Of a DNA stretch of 64,000 nucleotides, positions 44,200-53,614 are shown one piece after another. How positions within the stretch are numbered: the first letter of the stretch is position 1; the number at the start of each line of letters is the position of its first letter. Origin of the DNA: HyVt-443 sp964544655. Lineage in GTDB: Bacteria; Pseudomonadota; Gammaproteobacteria; Chromatiales; Chromatiaceae. Both the position numbers and the translations under genes were made by a program. The stretch spans positions 1-64,000 of the forward strand of contig CAZJCM010000003.1 in the NCBI GenBank assembly GCA_964544655.1. The letters run 5' to 3'. Below the pieces are notes generated by a model, which was given only the letters and a program-made list of their open reading frames with translations, was not told the origin of the DNA and searched no databases.

Positions 44200-45447
44200 T
44201 CAGCCTCCGATCGCCTGCTCATATTCATCCATAAAGTGGTATAGGGAGCTGTCCAACACCTTTACCGCCCCATCCAGTAGATGGCAGCGCCCGGTGCCGG
44301 GGAGGATCCGGCACAGATTGATCAGCGAATCCAGATCCGCCCGCGAACCCTGGCCGGTGTCGATCTTGCCCAGCAGCAGGGAGATATAATAAGTCCCGGT
44401 CTTGCAGGGCGGGCACTGGCCGCAGGAGGAGGCGGCGAAGAAGTCCACATACTCGGTCACCCGCTTGACGATGCCGGTCCCCTCGGAGACCACGATCATG
44501 GCCCCCGTACCCAGGCTGGAGCGGCGCGCCTGCACCGAATCGAAATCCAGTGGCACGTCCAGATCCTCCGGCGTCAAAATGGTGTTGGAGGGACCACCGG
44601 TGAAAACAGCCTTCAATTTCTTGCCCAGCAACATGCCGCCACCATACTGCTCGATCAGCTCGGACAACGGGGTACCCATGGGCAGTTCGTAGATCCCAGG
44701 GTAGAGCACATCACCGCTCAGGCAGTAGAGCTTGGTGCCACAGGCATCCCCCCGTCCCAGATTGCGATACCATTCAGCACCGTGACGAACGATATGGGGC
44801 AGGTTGGCCAGGGTCTCCATGTTGTTGATCAGGGTGGGATGGCCGTGCACGCCTGACTCGGCCGGATACGGCGGCTTGCCACGGGGGAAGGGGAATTTAC
44901 CCTCCACTGACTCGATGGCCGCCGTCTCCTCGCCGCCGATGTAATGGCCGGAGCTGGCCATCACCCAATACTCCAGAGGCTGATTCATACATTTACAGAC
45001 GGCGAAATAGAGATCCGATTTCTCCCACTCCTCCACCGCCCTGAGCATCACATCCAGGGATTCCTTCTGATCCGGATTGATATAGAAAACGATATGATCG
45101 ACGCCGGTGGCAAGGGCGGCGATGGTGGCCCCCTCAATCACCTGGAACGGGGTCTCCTGTAACAGGATGCGGTCCTTGAAGGTTCCCGGCTCATCCTCAT
45201 TGCCGTTACAGATGAGATACTTGGCCACCGCCTCACGCTGCGCCGCCACGAACGCCCACTTCTTATAGGTGGGAAAACCGCTGCCACCCAGCCCACGCAG
45301 ACCCGCTTCCTGAATCAGGGAAATCAGGGCTTCCGGCTCCTGCAACGCGATCTGCAGCCCTTCACCACCATGATTGGCCAGCCAGGCATCGAAATCCGCG
45401 CCGACCCGGTTGTTTTCATGCAGCAGAACCTGATTCAGTACCGTCAT
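44200..45447 (-). CDS. NuoF-like NADH:acceptor oxidoreductase subunit
   Basis: NADH-oxidising FMN/4Fe-4S subunit of the NuoF/HoxF/FdsB family, 415 residues. The FMN/NADH site shows GLRGLGGSGFPTYKKW (residues ~49-64) and GHYIGGEETAAIESVEG; the 4Fe-4S motif is SSCGQCPPCKTG (C342, C345, C348) with C388. No nuoE or other complex I genes are near. It lies 12 bases after the FrdA-like gene, so it probably passes electrons from NADH to that flavoprotein through the 2Fe-2S/4Fe-4S subunit. It is the last gene of this three-gene operon. Confidence 0.9.
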   Translation of the reverse strand: MTVLNQVLLHENNRVGADFDAWLANHGGEGLQIALQEPEALISLIQEAGLRGLGGSGFPTYKKWAFVAAQREAVAKYLICNGNEDEPGTFKDRILLQETPFQVIEGATIAALATGVDHIVFYINPDQKESLDVMLRAVEEWEKSDLYFAVCKCMNQPLEYWVMASSGHYIGGEETAAIESVEGKFPFPRGKPPYPAESGVHGHPTLINNMETLANLPHIVRHGAEWYRNLGRGDACGTKLYCLSGDVLYPGIYELPMGTPLSELIEQYGGGMLLGKKLKAVFTGGPSNTILTPEDLDVPLDFDSVQARRSSLGTGAMIVVSEGTGIVKRVTEYVDFFAASSCGQCPPCKTGTYYISLLLGKIDTGQGSRADLDSLINLCRILPGTGRCHLLDGAVKVLDSSLYHFMDEYEQAIGG

Positions 45448-45459
45448 GCCGTCGCTTCC

Positions 45460-47070
45460 TCAGTTTTTACGCAGACCATCATAATCAGTGTCGTTCTCGA
45501 ACTTGGCACACTCGGGAAACAACATGGGGCCCTTCAGCGCCATCGGCATATCAGCCAGGGTCAGCTCCCGCCTCAGGTTGCTGATATGCTCCAGTAAAAT
45601 CTTCTTCGGCCCCCGCCGATGGCTGTTCTCCGCCGCATGGGCGCCGGCCCGGCGACCAAAGCTGATGATCTCCAGCAGGGCATTGCCCATGATCCTGTTC
45701 TTGCCATGAATTCCCCCGCTCACCTCCCCTACACAATAGAGACCGGGCACGCTGGAGAGGGCATTTTCATCGATCACTACACCACCGTTCTGGTAATGCA
45801 GCGTGGGATAGATCAACAGGGGTGTGGTATAGAGGTCGGTATTACAGCGCTTGCCCAGCTGCACCAGCTTGGGAAAACGTGCATTCAGGATTCCGGGGTT
45901 GCGCAATTCCAGCCCCGGCGTGTCCAGCCATACCCCCACCGCATCGTCATTGACCCGCACTCCCCGCCCCTCGGTGCACTCGCGCAGAATGGCGGAGGAG
46001 ACATGATCACGGCTCTTCAACTCGTCGACGAAACGCTCTCCCATGGCATTCAGCAGGTAGGCGCCGGCGGAACGCACACCCTCCGTGATCAGGGTCCCCG
46101 CCAAGTGCTGGGGATGGGCCAGGCCGGATGGATGATACTGAAACGAGTCCAGATCACGCAGCCGCGCCCCCAGCCGGTAGGCCATCACCAGCCCGTCACC
46201 AGTGGCGCCAAAATGGTTGGAAGTGGGGAAGTCGTTGATATGGACCCGCCCGATACCACCGGTGGCGATGATCACCGACTTCGCCTTGACCAGGGTGTAG
46301 CGGCAGTTTTTCAGTGAAAAGATCACTGCGCCACCACAGTGCCCCACATCATCGGAGAGCAGTTCCACCGCCGGACTGTAATCCAGCACCTCCACCCTGC
46401 TGTTGCTGACCGATTCACGCAACACCCGCATCATCTCCAGGCCGGTGTAGTCGCGGTAATAGGCCACCCGGTTGGCGCTGGTGCCACCCGCACGGCGCAG
46501 CAGGATATCGCCGAATTTATCCAGATCGAACTGCATCCCCTGCTGAATCAGCCAGCGGATCACGTCCGGGCCATCCATCACCATGCGCGTCACCAGCTTG
46601 CGATCCGCATGGTAGTGGCCGGCACGCAACGTATCATCCAGATGGGCCCGCGGCGTGTCTTCCCGCTCGATAGAAGCCTGAATTCCCCCCTCCGCCATGA
46701 CCGTATTGCTGTCCCCCAGGCGCAGTTTGGTGACCAGCATCACCCGTGCGCCGGCCTTGGCGGCGACCAGGGCAGCGGCACAACCGGCGCCGCCCCCGCC
46801 GATCACCAGCACATCGGTCTCCTGCACCGGCGCCGCAGCCAGATCGGCCTCGTCGATGCGGGCATCGGCCTGCAACAGATCGGCCAGCTGGCGGTGGCAC
46901 TTGTCCCCCTTGTTTGGCCCGACCTTCAGGGTGGTGATGGAGCCGTCGTAAAAATCCGGATGAAATTCGTGAAGCAGGGATTCCGGCGACAACGCCTCTT
47001 CTGCCGGGGGACGCTCAGCGAGCGGCTGATACAGAGTTAACGCCTCAGCGTAAGGGATGCCTCTGGACAT
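45460..47070 (-). CDS. Fumarate reductase/succinate dehydrogenase-type flavoprotein
   Basis: FAD subunit of the FrdA/SdhA/NadB family, 536 residues. After ~85 residues of unmatched N-terminus comes VLVIGGGGAGCAAALVAAKA. Active-site type segments are FQYHPSGLA, LITEGVRSAGAYLLN, HVSSAILREC, TLHYQNGGVVIDENA and GEVSGGIHGKNRIMGNALLE. In covalent enzymes the FAD is attached to the His of SHT; here the segment reads GDSNTVMAEGG, so FAD is probably bound non-covalently, as in soluble fumarate reductases and aspartate oxidase. The gene lies between an Fe-S subunit and a NuoF-like gene, with no membrane anchor genes, which suggests a soluble NADH-linked fumarate reductase. ATG at 47070 is preferred over TTG at 47082. 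Confidence 0.85.
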   Translation of the reverse strand: MSRGIPYAEALTLYQPLAERPPAEEALSPESLLHEFHPDFYDGSITTLKVGPNKGDKCHRQLADLLQADARIDEADLAAAPVQETDVLVIGGGGAGCAAALVAAKAGARVMLVTKLRLGDSNTVMAEGGIQASIEREDTPRAHLDDTLRAGHYHADRKLVTRMVMDGPDVIRWLIQQGMQFDLDKFGDILLRRAGGTSANRVAYYRDYTGLEMMRVLRESVSNSRVEVLDYSPAVELLSDDVGHCGGAVIFSLKNCRYTLVKAKSVIIATGGIGRVHINDFPTSNHFGATGDGLVMAYRLGARLRDLDSFQYHPSGLAHPQHLAGTLITEGVRSAGAYLLNAMGERFVDELKSRDHVSSAILRECTEGRGVRVNDDAVGVWLDTPGLELRNPGILNARFPKLVQLGKRCNTDLYTTPLLIYPTLHYQNGGVVIDENALSSVPGLYCVGEVSGGIHGKNRIMGNALLEIISFGRRAGAHAAENSHRRGPKKILLEHISNLRRELTLADMPMALKGPMLFPECAKFENDTDYDGLRKN

Positions 47071-47120
47071 GGGATTTACCAATTGGGTATCACTGGATGG
47101 GAAGCAGACACGATGACACG

Positions 47121-47747
47121 CTACTCCATGATCTGGAGCTCGCCCCGGCGCAGCTTTTCCAGGCGATTGATGAGATTGGACGGCCTGGTGTGAAAATAGG
47201 CGGTCACCCGCCGGGCAAAGATACCCACATGATTGGGGGCAATGAATTCAGGGCAGGCGGTCATGCAGAAATTGCACATCACGCACTCGACGAACAACTC
47301 TCCGGCCTCGCGAAAGCGCCCCTTGCAGGCCAGCTCGACGCCCTTTTCCACATCGATACCCTTGGGGCATGATGCGGTGCAGCCAGAGCAGTGGCGGCAA
47401 TGATCGGCTTCCGGGAAGATACGACTGAACTGGGCCTGCACCTCCCAGGAGTTGCTGATCTCGGTCAGCTCATAGGTATGGTGGGTAGGGGTTGGAAAGA
47501 CCAGGAAACTGACTTCCATCCCCTCTTCGATCAGGGTCTGGCAGCCCAATTCCATGGTCACTTCCGCCGTGCCGGCCCGGCGCACCATGATCCGGCAGGA
47601 ACCACACACCCCCTCCAGGCAACCCACGCTCTTGACCCGGGGATAGCCGGCATGCCACAAGGCCTGGATGGTGGAAAGACCTGCAGGTGCCGTTATCTCT
47701 TTTCCATCGATGGTGACATTGATCTGTTGTTCGCTTTTCGTACTCAT
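47121..47747 (-). CDS. Iron-sulfur subunit with 2Fe-2S and two 4Fe-4S motifs (FrdB/SdhB-like)
   Basis: Electron-transfer subunit of the flavoprotein downstream, 208 residues. Residues ~8-75 are a plant-type 2Fe-2S fold (VGCLEGVCGSCRIMV, with a further Cys in LGCQTL). Two ferredoxin motifs follow: CRHCSGCTASCPKG and CVMCNFCMTACPEF. This differs from classical SdhB, which has 2Fe-2S, 4Fe-4S and 3Fe-4S with a long linker. It is the first gene of the operon, 50 bases before the flavoprotein. Confidence 0.85.
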   Translation of the reverse strand: MSTKSEQQINVTIDGKEITAPAGLSTIQALWHAGYPRVKSVGCLEGVCGSCRIMVRRAGTAEVTMELGCQTLIEEGMEVSFLVFPTPTHHTYELTEISNSWEVQAQFSRIFPEADHCRHCSGCTASCPKGIDVEKGVELACKGRFREAGELFVECVMCNFCMTACPEFIAPNHVGIFARRVTAYFHTRPSNLINRLEKLRRGELQIME

Positions 47748-48249
47748 GCTCCCTCTGTCGGCGTGCGCCAGCGATCCTATGCCGTTGTCATGGTCAGGCT
47801 CACCTGGATATCCGGGCCATGGAGACCGGCTTTTCGCCAGCGGAATATGCAGGATGGCTCTGTCTGCGGGGCCATCTTTGCAGCCCTTGCAGCCTGAAAA
47901 AGGCCCGGCGAGAGGGCATGATTTTCCCCCCTGAACGGGCCATTGTCCAGGGCAGACCCCGAAGGATGGAAATAATCACTGCAAAAACAAAATGATACGC
48001 GATAGCACAACCCCTGCCAAAAAAGTGGATTAACGGGCACACAAAAAAAAACGCACTTCGACACCTCCCGATTGACCGCTGTTGAAAGGGCGCAAAGATC
48101 GCCCACCGCCCACAGCCCGGCCGCCCTTCCTCATCGACCGTCGCGCATCCATGCAGCATCTATGTAATAGAGCACTAGCACCCATCAGGGGATATTGATT
48201 ATGATTGACCGGTGTCCGACCCGGGAACCTGCAACGAGGAAACAGAAGA
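47748..48249. other. Divergent regulatory region frd-like operon / aconitase
   Basis: This 502-base gap between divergent operons is long for the window. It contains a run of A at 48044-48052 and a weak FNR-like sequence TTGAT-TATG-ATTGA (48195-48208, 8 of 10 positions) about 45 bases before the aconitase ATG. Two minus-strand frames of 109-119 codons cross it but are Cys/Phe/Arg-rich and unlike the neighbours, so I do not call them genes. Confidence 0.4.
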
Positions 48250-50169
48250 ATGAAACCTTTGAATCTGACGGAGAAGATCCTGCTGGATCATCTGGTAAGC
48301 GGCGATAAGCTTCCGCCTCCAGGTGAACCTATCACCATCCGCATCGACGAGGCGTTCACCCAGGACGCCACCGGCACCATGTGCATGCTGCAGTTGGAGG
48401 CGATGGGCGTAAAGCGGGTCAAACCCCTCTCCGTCAACTTCGTCGACCACAGCATGATGCAGGTGGGTTTCCGCAATCCGGACGACCATCGTTATCTGCA
48501 GAGTGTTTCGAAAAAGCTGGGCATCATCTTCTCACCGCCGGGGACCGGCATCTGCCACTTCCTCAATATCGAAAACTTCGTCAAACCAGGCATGACCGGC
48601 GTTGGCGCCGACAGCCACACGGTGAATGCAGGCGGCATGGGCGCCCTTTACTTCGGTGCAGGCGGCTACGATGTGGCCCTGGCCATGGCCACCGGCAACT
48701 ACACCCTGCCAATGCCGAAGGTGGTGCGGGTCGAGTTGAGCGGAAAGCTGCGCCCCGGCGTGATGGCCATGGACGTAATCCTGAAGATGCTCTCCATCGT
48801 CGGCGTCAAGGGAGGCAAAGGGATCATCTTCGAGTACGATGGTCCCGGTGCCGCCACGCTGACACTGAACGAGCGGGCCACCATCACCAACATGGGTGCC
48901 GAGATGGGGGCGACCACCTCAGTATTCATCAGCGACGAGAAGACCCGGGAATACCTGGAAAGCCGCCGCCGGGTGGAAGACTACCAGCCACTGAGGGCGG
49001 ACGAAGGCGCCGAGTATTCCGACATCATCGAGATCGATCTGTCGACCCTGGAGCCCTCCATCGCCATCTATCCCTCTCCCGGTCAGGTGGAGACGATAGC
49101 GGATCATGTGGGCGAAAAGATCGACCAGGTCTGCGTCGGCAGCTGCACCAACAGCTCGTTCTACAACATCGCAAATTTCGCCGAGATGCTGAAAGGCAAG
49201 CGCGTGGTGGTAGACACCCTGCTCTACCCTGGCTCCCGCGCGGTAGAGCTGCAGCTGGCCGAATCCGGCTATCTCACCTCCCTGCTCTATTCCGGGGTCC
49301 GGGTAATGGAGAGCGGCTGTGGCGCCTGCATCGGCCAGGGCGGCTCGCCCCCCAGCAAGGGCGTCAGCCTGCGCACCTTCAACCGCAATTTCCCCAAGCG
49401 CTCCGGCACTGCCGACGCCCAGGTCCACCTGGTGAGCCCGCTGGTAGCGGCGGCCAGCGCCCTGACCGGCGTCATCACCCTGCCGGAGCACGAAATGGAT
49501 ATCAAGCAGGTGCCGCAAGTGGATGACACGGGCGCCTTCATCCATCCACCATCACCCGAAGAAGCGGAACAGGTCGAAGTGATCCGCGGTCCGAACATCA
49601 TGGCCCTGCCCGATTTCGATCCGCTGCCGGAGCAGATCGAAGGTGAGGTCCTGCTGAAGCTGGGCAACGATATCAGCACCGATGACATCCAGCCCGCCGG
49701 CATCTACCTCTCCCTGCGTTCGAACGTCAAAGAATACGCCATGCAGGCCACCTTCCGCCCGGTGGACGAGACCTTCGCCGAGCGGGCCGTGGCCCTGCGT
49801 GATGCCGGCAAGAGCGGGATCATCGTAGCGCGGGACAACTATGGACAAGGCAGCTCCCGTGAGCACGCCGCACTATGCCCCCGCTGGCTGGGCGTGCGCG
49901 CAGTGATCGTAAAGCAGTTCGCCCGCATCCACGTGGCCAACCTGGTGAACTTCGGCATCGTTCCCCTCACCTTTGCCGACCCGGACGATTACGAAAAGAT
50001 CGCCCAGGGGGACAATGTGACCATCGACGTCTCCAACCTGGAGGGGGAGCTCTCATTACAGGTGAATGGAGAGAAGATACTGCTGCAGCCTGCGTTTGAA
50101 ACCAAGGACATCCCGGTGCTGAAGGCCGGCGGTGCGCTGCCCTATTTCAAGATGACGCATCAGGAGTGA
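48250..50169 (+). CDS. acn: Aconitate hydratase
   Basis: 4Fe-4S dehydratase interconverting citrate and isocitrate. The protein has 639 residues, shorter than AcnA/AcnB and similar to the ~640-residue aconitase type of many anaerobes and rTCA bacteria. The Fe-S cysteines are in VCVGSCTNSSFYN and ESGCGACIGQGGSP; GVGADSHTVNAGGMGALYFG and the swivelling-domain RDNYGQGSSREHAALCP are typical. The ATG at 48250 has GAGGAAA about 10 bases upstream. It is divergent from the frd-like operon and followed by pntAB. Confidence 0.94.
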   Translation: MKPLNLTEKILLDHLVSGDKLPPPGEPITIRIDEAFTQDATGTMCMLQLEAMGVKRVKPLSVNFVDHSMMQVGFRNPDDHRYLQSVSKKLGIIFSPPGTGICHFLNIENFVKPGMTGVGADSHTVNAGGMGALYFGAGGYDVALAMATGNYTLPMPKVVRVELSGKLRPGVMAMDVILKMLSIVGVKGGKGIIFEYDGPGAATLTLNERATITNMGAEMGATTSVFISDEKTREYLESRRRVEDYQPLRADEGAEYSDIIEIDLSTLEPSIAIYPSPGQVETIADHVGEKIDQVCVGSCTNSSFYNIANFAEMLKGKRVVVDTLLYPGSRAVELQLAESGYLTSLLYSGVRVMESGCGACIGQGGSPPSKGVSLRTFNRNFPKRSGTADAQVHLVSPLVAAASALTGVITLPEHEMDIKQVPQVDDTGAFIHPPSPEEAEQVEVIRGPNIMALPDFDPLPEQIEGEVLLKLGNDISTDDIQPAGIYLSLRSNVKEYAMQATFRPVDETFAERAVALRDAGKSGIIVARDNYGQGSSREHAALCPRWLGVRAVIVKQFARIHVANLVNFGIVPLTFADPDDYEKIAQGDNVTIDVSNLEGELSLQVNGEKILLQPAFETKDIPVLKAGGALPYFKMTHQE

Positions 50170-50488
50170 CGGTGCCCCGCGCTGTGCATGGAACATAACA
50201 GATAACATCTGGGGAAATATTTTGCCTGTGCCATGGATGGCGCAGGCAAAATCATATATAAACACAGGCTCCGGGCAGGTTTTCTCAGGCGATGTTCTGC
50301 ACAGCTCCGATGCAGAGATGCCGCATGCCGGCAGAGGCCGGGGTATCCGGGCCATTCGCACGATCATGCGGCCCGGCATCGCCCCATGACTTGACCTGCC
50401 ACGATGGCCGATCCGTTACGATATACGCCATGACGAAGATGATACAGATACCACAACAACACTCGAATGCAGGTTTGGAGGCCAAACC
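50170..50488. other. Intergenic region acn-pntA
   Basis: This 319-base gap holds the hairpin at 50220-50251 and the pntA ribosome-binding site (GGAGG, eight bases before the ATG). A TTGACC at 50391-50396 may be part of a pntA promoter, but the spacing to the nearest -10-like TACGAT (20 bases) is poor. Confidence 0.4.
50220..50251. terminator. Hairpin after acn, possible terminator
   Basis: TTTTGCCTGTGCC (50220-50232) and GGCGCAGGCAAAA (50239-50251) form a 13-bp stem with one mismatch around ATGGAT. The A/T ends of the stem give a bidirectional shape, but no T-run follows the stem on the plus strand. Confidence 0.5.
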
Positions 50489-52060
50489 ATGTCCATGAAG
50501 ATCGGGGTTCCACGGGAAGTCCACCCGAATGAGTGCCGCGTTGCGCTCACCCCTGAGACAGCACAGCAGATACAGAAACTGGGCTTCAGCATTGCCATCG
50601 AGGCAGGCGCCGGGGAGTTGGCACACTTCTCGGACGATGCCTATCGAGAGGTCGGCGTTGAGGTGGTGGATGAAGTCAAGGCTCTGTGGGCCGAATCCGA
50701 CATCGTGATGAAGGTCCGGGGGCCGGAGACGCATCCCGCACTCTGTGTGGACGAGACCGAGCTGCTGCGCGAGGGCGGCACCCTGATCAGCTTTCTTTGG
50801 CCGGCCCAGCACCCGGAGCTGCTGAAGAAACTGGCTGCACGCAAAGCGACGGTGATGGCGATGGACAGCGTCCCCCGCATCTCCCGCGCCCAGAAGATGG
50901 ACGCCCTCAGCTCCATGGCCAACATCGCTGGTTACCGGGCGGTGGTAGAGGCAGCCAACCACTTCGGCCGCTTCTTCACCGGGCAGGTGACAGCCGCCGG
51001 CAAGGTACCGCCGGCCAAGGTGATGGTGATTGGCGCCGGCGTGGCCGGCCTGGCCGCCATCGGCGCCGCCGGCTCTCTCGGCGCCATCGTCCGCGCCTTC
51101 GACACCCGCCCCGAGGTGAAAGAGCAGGTGGAGAGCATGGGTGCCGAATTCCTCGAACTGGACTATGAAGAAGAGGAGGACGGCAGCGGCGAGGGGGGCT
51201 ACGCCAAGGTGATGAGCAAGGCCTTCATCGAGGCCGAGATGGCCCTGTTCGCCAAACAGGCGATGGAAGTGGACATCATCATCACCACCGCACTGATCCC
51301 CGGAAAGCCAGCGCCCAAACTGATCACCGCCGGCATGGTCGAATCCATGCGCGACGGCAGTGTGATCGTCGATCTGGCCGCTGAGCAGGGTGGCAACTGC
51401 GCACTGACCAAGCCGGGTGAAGTGGTGGTGGAACACGGGGTCACCATCATCGGCTTCTCCGATCTGCCGAGCCGCCTGCCGACCCAGTCGAGCCAGCTCT
51501 ATGGCACCAACCTGCGCCATCTCCTGACCGATCTGACGCCAGAGAAGAACGGCGAGATTCAGGTCAATATGGAAGACGAGATCATCCGCGGCGTGACCGT
51601 GGTCAAAGAGGGTGAGATCACCTGGCCACCACCACCGCCCAAGCTCTCCGCGGCGCCGAAGCAGAAGCCGGCCACCGCAGCACCGCCCAAGGAGCCGGTG
51701 AAAGAGGAGAAAAAATCCGGCGGACTGATGACCGCTGTGCTGATGGGCATCGCCGGACTGGCCCTGCTCGGCATCGGCAGCGTGGCACCCCCCGATTTCC
51801 TGGCCCATTTCACCGTCTTCGTACTGGCCTGCTTCATCGGCTACATGGTGATCTGGAACGTGACGCCAGCTCTGCACACGCCGCTGATGAGCGTCACCAA
51901 CGCCATCTCCGGCATCATCGTCATCGGCGCCCTGCTGCAGGTCTCCGGTACCTCGACCCTGGTTACCGGGCTGGCCGCCATCGCCATTCTCATCGCCAGT
52001 ATCAACATCGCCGGTGGCTTTCTGGTCACCCAACGCATGTTGAAGATGTTTCAGAAGTAG
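50489..52060 (+). CDS. pntA: NAD(P) transhydrogenase subunit alpha
   Basis: Alpha subunit of the proton-translocating transhydrogenase, which drives NADPH formation from NADH with the proton gradient. The protein has 523 residues (E. coli PntA has 510). The NAD-binding dI domain shows MKIGVPREVHPNECRVALTP, AMDSVPRISRAQKMDALSSM and VMVIGAGVAGLAAIGAAGSL. A Pro/Ala/Lys linker (~385-410) leads to four C-terminal membrane helices. The single-chain alpha layout matches the E. coli type rather than the three-subunit type. pntB follows after 12 bases. Confidence 0.97.
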   Translation: MSMKIGVPREVHPNECRVALTPETAQQIQKLGFSIAIEAGAGELAHFSDDAYREVGVEVVDEVKALWAESDIVMKVRGPETHPALCVDETELLREGGTLISFLWPAQHPELLKKLAARKATVMAMDSVPRISRAQKMDALSSMANIAGYRAVVEAANHFGRFFTGQVTAAGKVPPAKVMVIGAGVAGLAAIGAAGSLGAIVRAFDTRPEVKEQVESMGAEFLELDYEEEEDGSGEGGYAKVMSKAFIEAEMALFAKQAMEVDIIITTALIPGKPAPKLITAGMVESMRDGSVIVDLAAEQGGNCALTKPGEVVVEHGVTIIGFSDLPSRLPTQSSQLYGTNLRHLLTDLTPEKNGEIQVNMEDEIIRGVTVVKEGEITWPPPPPKLSAAPKQKPATAAPPKEPVKEEKKSGGLMTAVLMGIAGLALLGIGSVAPPDFLAHFTVFVLACFIGYMVIWNVTPALHTPLMSVTNAISGIIVIGALLQVSGTSTLVTGLAAIAILIASINIAGGFLVTQRMLKMFQK

Positions 52061-52072
52061 GAGCCGCGCACC

Positions 52073-53461
52073 ATGACTGAAGGAATCATCACGGTCGCCT
52101 ATATCGCGGCCAGTATCCTGTTCATCCTCGCCCTCGGCGGCCTCAGCCACCCCGAGACCTCCCGCCGCGGCAATCTCTATGGCATGATCGGCATGACCAT
52201 CGCCATCCTCGCCACCGTGCTCGGCGCCCAGGTCACCGGCTACACCACCATCCTCATCTGCATGGCCATCGGCGGCTCCATTGGCGCACTGCTGGCCAAG
52301 CGGGTGGAGATGACCCAGATGCCTGAACTGGTGGCCATTCTGCACAGCTTCGTCGGCCTGGCCGCCGTACTGGTGGGCTATGCCAGCTACCTGGACCCTG
52401 CCAGCAACTTTCAGGGCGCCGAAAAAACCATCCATGAAATCGAGATCTATCTCGGTGTGCTGATCGGTGCCGTCACCTTTACCGGCTCGGTGGTTGCCTT
52501 TGGCAAGCTGCGTGGCAACATCACCAGCAAACCCCTGCTGCTGCCGGCCCGCCACTGGCTGAATCTGGGCATGGGGCTGCTCTGCATCTGGCTCGGAGTA
52601 CAGTTCGTCGGCAGTGACCACGGCGGAGGCCTGATGCCCCTGGTGCTGATGACCCTGATCGCCTTCGCCTTCGGTGTGCACATGGTAATGGCCATCGGCG
52701 GTGCCGACATGCCGGTGGTGGTCTCGATGCTCAACAGCTACTCCGGCTGGGCCGCCGCCGCCACCGGTTTCATGCTCGCCAACGACCTGCTGATCGTCAC
52801 CGGCGCCCTGGTAGGCAGCAGCGGCGCCATCCTCAGCTACATCATGTGTCGCGCCATGAACCGCAAGTTCCTGGCCGTGATCGCCGGTGGTTTTGGCACC
52901 TCGGCCGGTACGACAGCGGCAGCTGAAGGTGAACAGGGTGAGGTGGTTGCAACCAACCCGGAGGAGACGGCGGAACTGCTGAAGAACGCCAAAGAGGTGG
53001 TCATCGTGCCCGGTTACGGCATGGCCGTGGCCCAGGCCCAGTACATCATCAACGAGATCACCCGCAAGCTGCGGGACCAGGGGGTCAATGTGCGCTTCGG
53101 CATCCATCCGGTGGCAGGCCGCATGCCCGGACACATGAATGTGCTGCTGGCCGAAGCCAAGGTGCCCTATGACATCGTGTTGGAGATGGACGAGCTGAAC
53201 GACGATTTCCCCGACACCGACGTGGTACTGGTGATTGGCGCCAACGACATCGTCAATCCCGACGCCCTGGAGAATCCCAACAGCCCAATCGCCGGCATGC
53301 CGGTACTGGAGGTATGGCGGGCACAAACGGTAATCGTGATGAAGCGCAGCATGGCCACCGGCTACGCCGGGGTGGAAAACCCCCTGTTCTTCAAGGAGAA
53401 CACCCGCATGCTGTTCGGCGATGCCAAGGCCAGCGTCGAAGCGATCCTGGCGAATCTGTAA
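52073..53461 (+). CDS. pntB: NAD(P) transhydrogenase subunit beta
   Basis: Beta subunit, 462 residues, identical in length to E. coli PntB. The N-terminal half has about nine membrane helices forming the proton channel (LSHPETSRRGNLYGMIGMTI, PELVAILHSFVGLAAVLVGY). The NADP-binding dIII domain shows IVPGYGMAVAQAQYIINEI, FGIHPVAGRMPGHMNVLLAE and LVIGANDIVNP. Together with PntA it would supply NADPH for the NADP-dependent isocitrate dehydrogenase further along. Confidence 0.97.
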   Translation: MTEGIITVAYIAASILFILALGGLSHPETSRRGNLYGMIGMTIAILATVLGAQVTGYTTILICMAIGGSIGALLAKRVEMTQMPELVAILHSFVGLAAVLVGYASYLDPASNFQGAEKTIHEIEIYLGVLIGAVTFTGSVVAFGKLRGNITSKPLLLPARHWLNLGMGLLCIWLGVQFVGSDHGGGLMPLVLMTLIAFAFGVHMVMAIGGADMPVVVSMLNSYSGWAAAATGFMLANDLLIVTGALVGSSGAILSYIMCRAMNRKFLAVIAGGFGTSAGTTAAAEGEQGEVVATNPEETAELLKNAKEVVIVPGYGMAVAQAQYIINEITRKLRDQGVNVRFGIHPVAGRMPGHMNVLLAEAKVPYDIVLEMDELNDDFPDTDVVLVIGANDIVNPDALENPNSPIAGMPVLEVWRAQTVIVMKRSMATGYAGVENPLFFKENTRMLFGDAKASVEAILANL

Positions 53462-53614
53462 CCTGACAATCAATATGGAAAGATCCCTGGATCGATCTTC
53501 CCGGAGCGCAAACACCTCTGGAGGGATTGGGCAGGGAGTACGGATGCAGACCTAAAGGAGAGCGGCCCGGCTCACCGCGGCTGCAACGGAAACACAAACC
53601 GAGGGTAAGGACCG

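Noticed and set aside
44200..45447. Part of a complex I (nuo) operon
   Set aside because: The NuoF-like gene stands with an FrdA-like flavoprotein and an Fe-S subunit; no other nuo gene is nearby.
47777..48159. Two overlapping minus-strand frames of 109 and 119 codons in the frd/acn gap
   Set aside because: They overlap each other, lack ribosome-binding sites and have unusual Cys/Phe/Arg-rich composition; treated as non-coding.
50285..53515. A 1076-codon open frame on the minus strand
   Set aside because: It lies fully antisense to pntA and pntB, has a His/Gly/Gln-rich composition typical of antisense frames in GC-rich DNA, and shows no protein features.
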